Assembly: GCA_019414665.1 (NCBI GenBank)
Contig: DXLO01000041.1
Coordinates: 1 to 14,259 of the forward strand
Length of the DNA: 14,259 nt
Direction: 5' to 3'
Source: Bacteroides sp.
GTDB taxonomy: Bacteria > Bacteroidota > Bacteroidia > Bacteroidales > Bacteroidaceae
Under the pieces are notes generated by a model. The model was not told where the DNA came from and did not search any database. It saw only the letters and a list, made by a program, of their open reading frames with translations. This document shows positions 12,683 to 14,259 of the stretch, in pieces (position 1 is the stretch's first letter; every line of letters begins with the position of its first letter). The position numbers were made by a program, and so were the translations under genes.

Positions 12683-13980
12683 GTAAACACGTATTTGGTT
12701 CTACCTTTGCCGAATGTCTCTGTCTTGATGGTCGTTTCAAACGGGAAACCATCCGGCATTTCCTTTACTTGTGCGAGAATATTCTTCATTTCCTCGCTGT
12801 TGGTGAAGAACTTCTTTGCCTCGCCGTTCACTTCGATGGCCACAATACAGCGGTCTTCTCCCTGCTCGGTTTTGATACCGGTCTCAAAGTCCTTCACTAC
12901 AATGGGTAAGTTTACCAGTTCCCGGATGCTTACCACCACTCCGGGGAATCGCTTTTTACCGTCTTCCGGCTTGTAAGCGACATTCAAGTCTTTAAAACTT
13001 CTCATTTCTTTGCCTGTTAATTTTTTAAACAACTTATTACAGTCGGCGTGCTTCGTCATGCCGTAGAAACTGGCAATCAGTTCCCGCCGTCTTTTTCTCG
13101 ATTTTACCTCGTGCATCTTCCGGGCAAACTTCTGTTTGATGCGTTTCCGCAATCTTACATAGTCGGGACGGATAACATAGCCAAGGAAATCAATGCCTTC
13201 TTCCACAGGGAACACCCGTTCATTCGGCTTTATTTCCAAGTCTATTTTTCCCATTTGCCCGTGAACAGCATCACGAATCTTCCACAATTCCGCTTTCGTT
13301 TTACCGAGTACCAGTCCGTCATCGCAATAGCGATAGTAATAACGAACCCCGTACTTATCCTTCAGATAGTGGTCTAAAAATACAGACAGAAGCAGATTTC
13401 CTGCCCCTTGTGAACTGCGCAGTCCGAAACTGATACCTTCCGGCAGCAGCTTAACAAACCGCTCCAACAAGACCAACAGCCTTTTGTCCTTGAACACCCT
13501 CCGGAAGCACCACATAACAAAGTCCTGCCGCGCATTGTCATAAAACCTCCGGATGTCAAATTTGTATGCGTAAAGCGTGCCTTCCGGATTTTTTTGCAAA
13601 TCGGTACGTATGCAGTTCATCAGGTCATGAGTACCGCGCCTTTTGATGCTTGCACCGGTTGTCCGGATATAACGTTTTTGCAGGTGGCGGTCCACCACAT
13701 TCATGATGGCAAACACAGCGATGCGGTCTTTCATGGACAGGATCTGCAAAATACGTTTTTTACCGTATTCTTCAATTTCCCTCTCATGGTAGCCGCCCAG
13801 CCGGAATGAGCCGTCCGCAATGGAAGCCGTCAGTTCGGTGATAATCTTCTCCCTATGGGCAAGCAGGAATCGTCCCTGCCTTGACCTCTTACGATCGGTT
13901 CCGCGAAGTACCGAATCGAATGCCTCCGACATATTGGAGTATTCGATGATTTCCTCGATAATATATCCTTCCCTGCGCAT
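12679..13980 (-). CDS. DGR-type reverse transcriptase with C-terminal extension
   Basis: A 433-residue reverse transcriptase. Motifs in order: a GTH motif at 116-118 (SIKRRGTHDL), KFDIRRFYDN at 140-149 with the first catalytic Asp, SFGLRSSQG at 184-192 where group II introns have QGxxxSP and DGR enzymes have xGxxxSQ, YRYCDD at 216-221 with the catalytic Asp pair, and GIDFLGYVI at 262-270. No maturase, endonuclease or integrase domain is present. Residues from about 328 to 433 form an extra, beta-rich domain. It copies template RNA with adenine misincorporation for transfer into a target gene. An AAT-rich template repeat lies just upstream of it in the same orientation, supporting the DGR call over a group II intron or retron. 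Confidence 0.85.
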   Translation of the reverse strand: MRREGYIIEEIIEYSNMSEAFDSVLRGTDRKRSRQGRFLLAHREKIITELTASIADGSFRLGGYHEREIEEYGKKRILQILSMKDRIAVFAIMNVVDRHLQKRYIRTTGASIKRRGTHDLMNCIRTDLQKNPEGTLYAYKFDIRRFYDNARQDFVMWCFRRVFKDKRLLVLLERFVKLLPEGISFGLRSSQGAGNLLLSVFLDHYLKDKYGVRYYYRYCDDGLVLGKTKAELWKIRDAVHGQMGKIDLEIKPNERVFPVEEGIDFLGYVIRPDYVRLRKRIKQKFARKMHEVKSRKRRRELIASFYGMTKHADCNKLFKKLTGKEMRSFKDLNVAYKPEDGKKRFPGVVVSIRELVNLPIVVKDFETGIKTEQGEDRCIVAIEVNGEAKKFFTNSEEMKNILAQVKEMPDGFPFETTIKTETFGKGRTKYVFT

Positions 13981-14141
13981 AAGCTATTGGTTAATAAACA
14001 TGGAAGATGAGGGCCTTCCTTTCCCCGGGTCTGACTTCTTCGAACTGATAACAGCCTACCAAACTCCACCCGACGCGTGATTTTTCAGCTTTCCACCTTT
14101 TCTGGTGCTGTTGCTGTGGCTTGCTCCCCTCGGCACCGCTT

Positions 14142-14157
14142 CGGGGACACGTCCCCG
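14142..14157 (-). other. GC-rich hairpin beside the template repeat
   Basis: CGGGGACACGTCCCCG is a near-perfect palindrome, folding with a 6-bp stem and a four-base loop (CGTG on the minus strand). It starts 19 bases past the TAA that closes the template-repeat frame. CCCC at 14126-14129 can pair with the same GGGG (14143-14146), giving an alternative fold. It would lie in the DGR template RNA or its spacer. Confidence 0.55.
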
Positions 14158-14175
14158 CTGCTGTACGCCGATTTG

Positions 14176-14259
14176 TTAGATTTCCAGACGCGAGCCGACA
14201 TTCGCATTCGTATTCGAAGCATCGTTATTCGCATTCGCATTCGACACACCGCCATTCGC
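14176..14259 (-). other. DGR template repeat, 3' part (cut by window end)
   Basis: Read on the minus strand from the right edge, one frame gives ANGGVSNANANNDASNTNAN, then VGSRLEI and a stop at 14176-14178. Eight of the 27 codons are AAT or AAC and variable positions are intact Asn, as in DGR template repeats before adenine mutagenesis; the NxNxNVGSRL ending matches the C-terminus of DGR-diversified C-type-lectin-like domains. The G/C-rich end GTCGGCTCGCGT fits the role of an initiation-of-homing site. It lies 196 bases upstream of the reverse transcriptase start in the same orientation. An unmutated target (VR) end is the alternative, less likely because no Asn codon is altered. The 5' part is outside the window. 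Confidence 0.7.

Noticed and set aside
12679..13980. Group II intron or retron reverse transcriptase
   Set aside because: No maturase or endonuclease domain, no intron domain V/VI downstream, and the SSQ motif plus the adjacent AAT-rich repeat favour a DGR.
13830..14069. Leftward 79-residue reading frame upstream of the reverse transcriptase
   Set aside because: Overlaps the reverse transcriptase gene in another frame and shows no motif.
14176..14259. CRISPR or simple tandem repeat
   Set aside because: The recurring GCATTCG units are Asn-Ala codons in one frame ending at a stop, with irregular spacing and no spacers; a DGR template explains them better.

Overview
The window reads as the left part of a Mu-like transposable prophage of a Bacteroidales host (Bacteroides/Phocaeicola type), probably with a little flanking host DNA at its left edge. 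The lineage call rests on several promoter-like sites of the TAnnTTTG form used by Bacteroidetes sigma factors (308-315, 1452-1459, 11705-11712 on the minus strand, 12010-12017), on the protein families, and on the combination of a MuA/MuB-type transposition module with a diversity-generating retroelement (DGR). From memory, that combination matches the described Bacteroides 'Hankyphage' group; no database search was possible.

Layout. 1-652: probably flanking DNA with one small conserved-looking gene (335-577) between two Rho-independent terminators. 653-995: no gene, but four copies of a 10-bp motif (680-736) that could be transposase or repressor sites near the phage end, and a run of six G-tracts (902-950). 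996-1536: a leftward HTH repressor facing the promoter-operator of a rightward early operon. 1537-10120: one tightly packed rightward block holding two small unknown genes, an intergenic tRNA-like minihelix, an HTH protein, a MuA-like transposase, a MuB-like ATPase, a RecA-like NTPase, a series of small early proteins (DUF4406-like, DUF3164-like, a DnaJ-type zinc protein and others), then the first two morphogenesis genes (Mu gpG-like virion morphogenesis and a probable tail terminator). A strong bidirectional terminator at 10138-10178 closes it.

10205-14259 is a leftward cargo block. It holds a Dam-type (D12 class) adenine methyltransferase translationally coupled to a thymidylate-synthase-fold protein whose pyrimidine-selecting residue is Asp, as in dCMP hydroxymethylases; a small HTH protein; a candidate structured RNA on the opposite strand; and a DGR consisting of a DUF4376-like gene, a reverse transcriptase with a C-terminal extension and, at the window's right edge, the 3' part of an AAT-rich template repeat. 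The DGR target gene and any Avd protein would lie beyond 14259.

How it works together: the repressor and early promoter decide lysogeny versus replication; the transposase and ATPase carry out replicative transposition; the leftward block supplies likely DNA modification against restriction and diversification of a host-recognition protein. The least explained elements are the ~150-nt RNA at 12022-12171 and the tRNA-like minihelix at 2227-2275.
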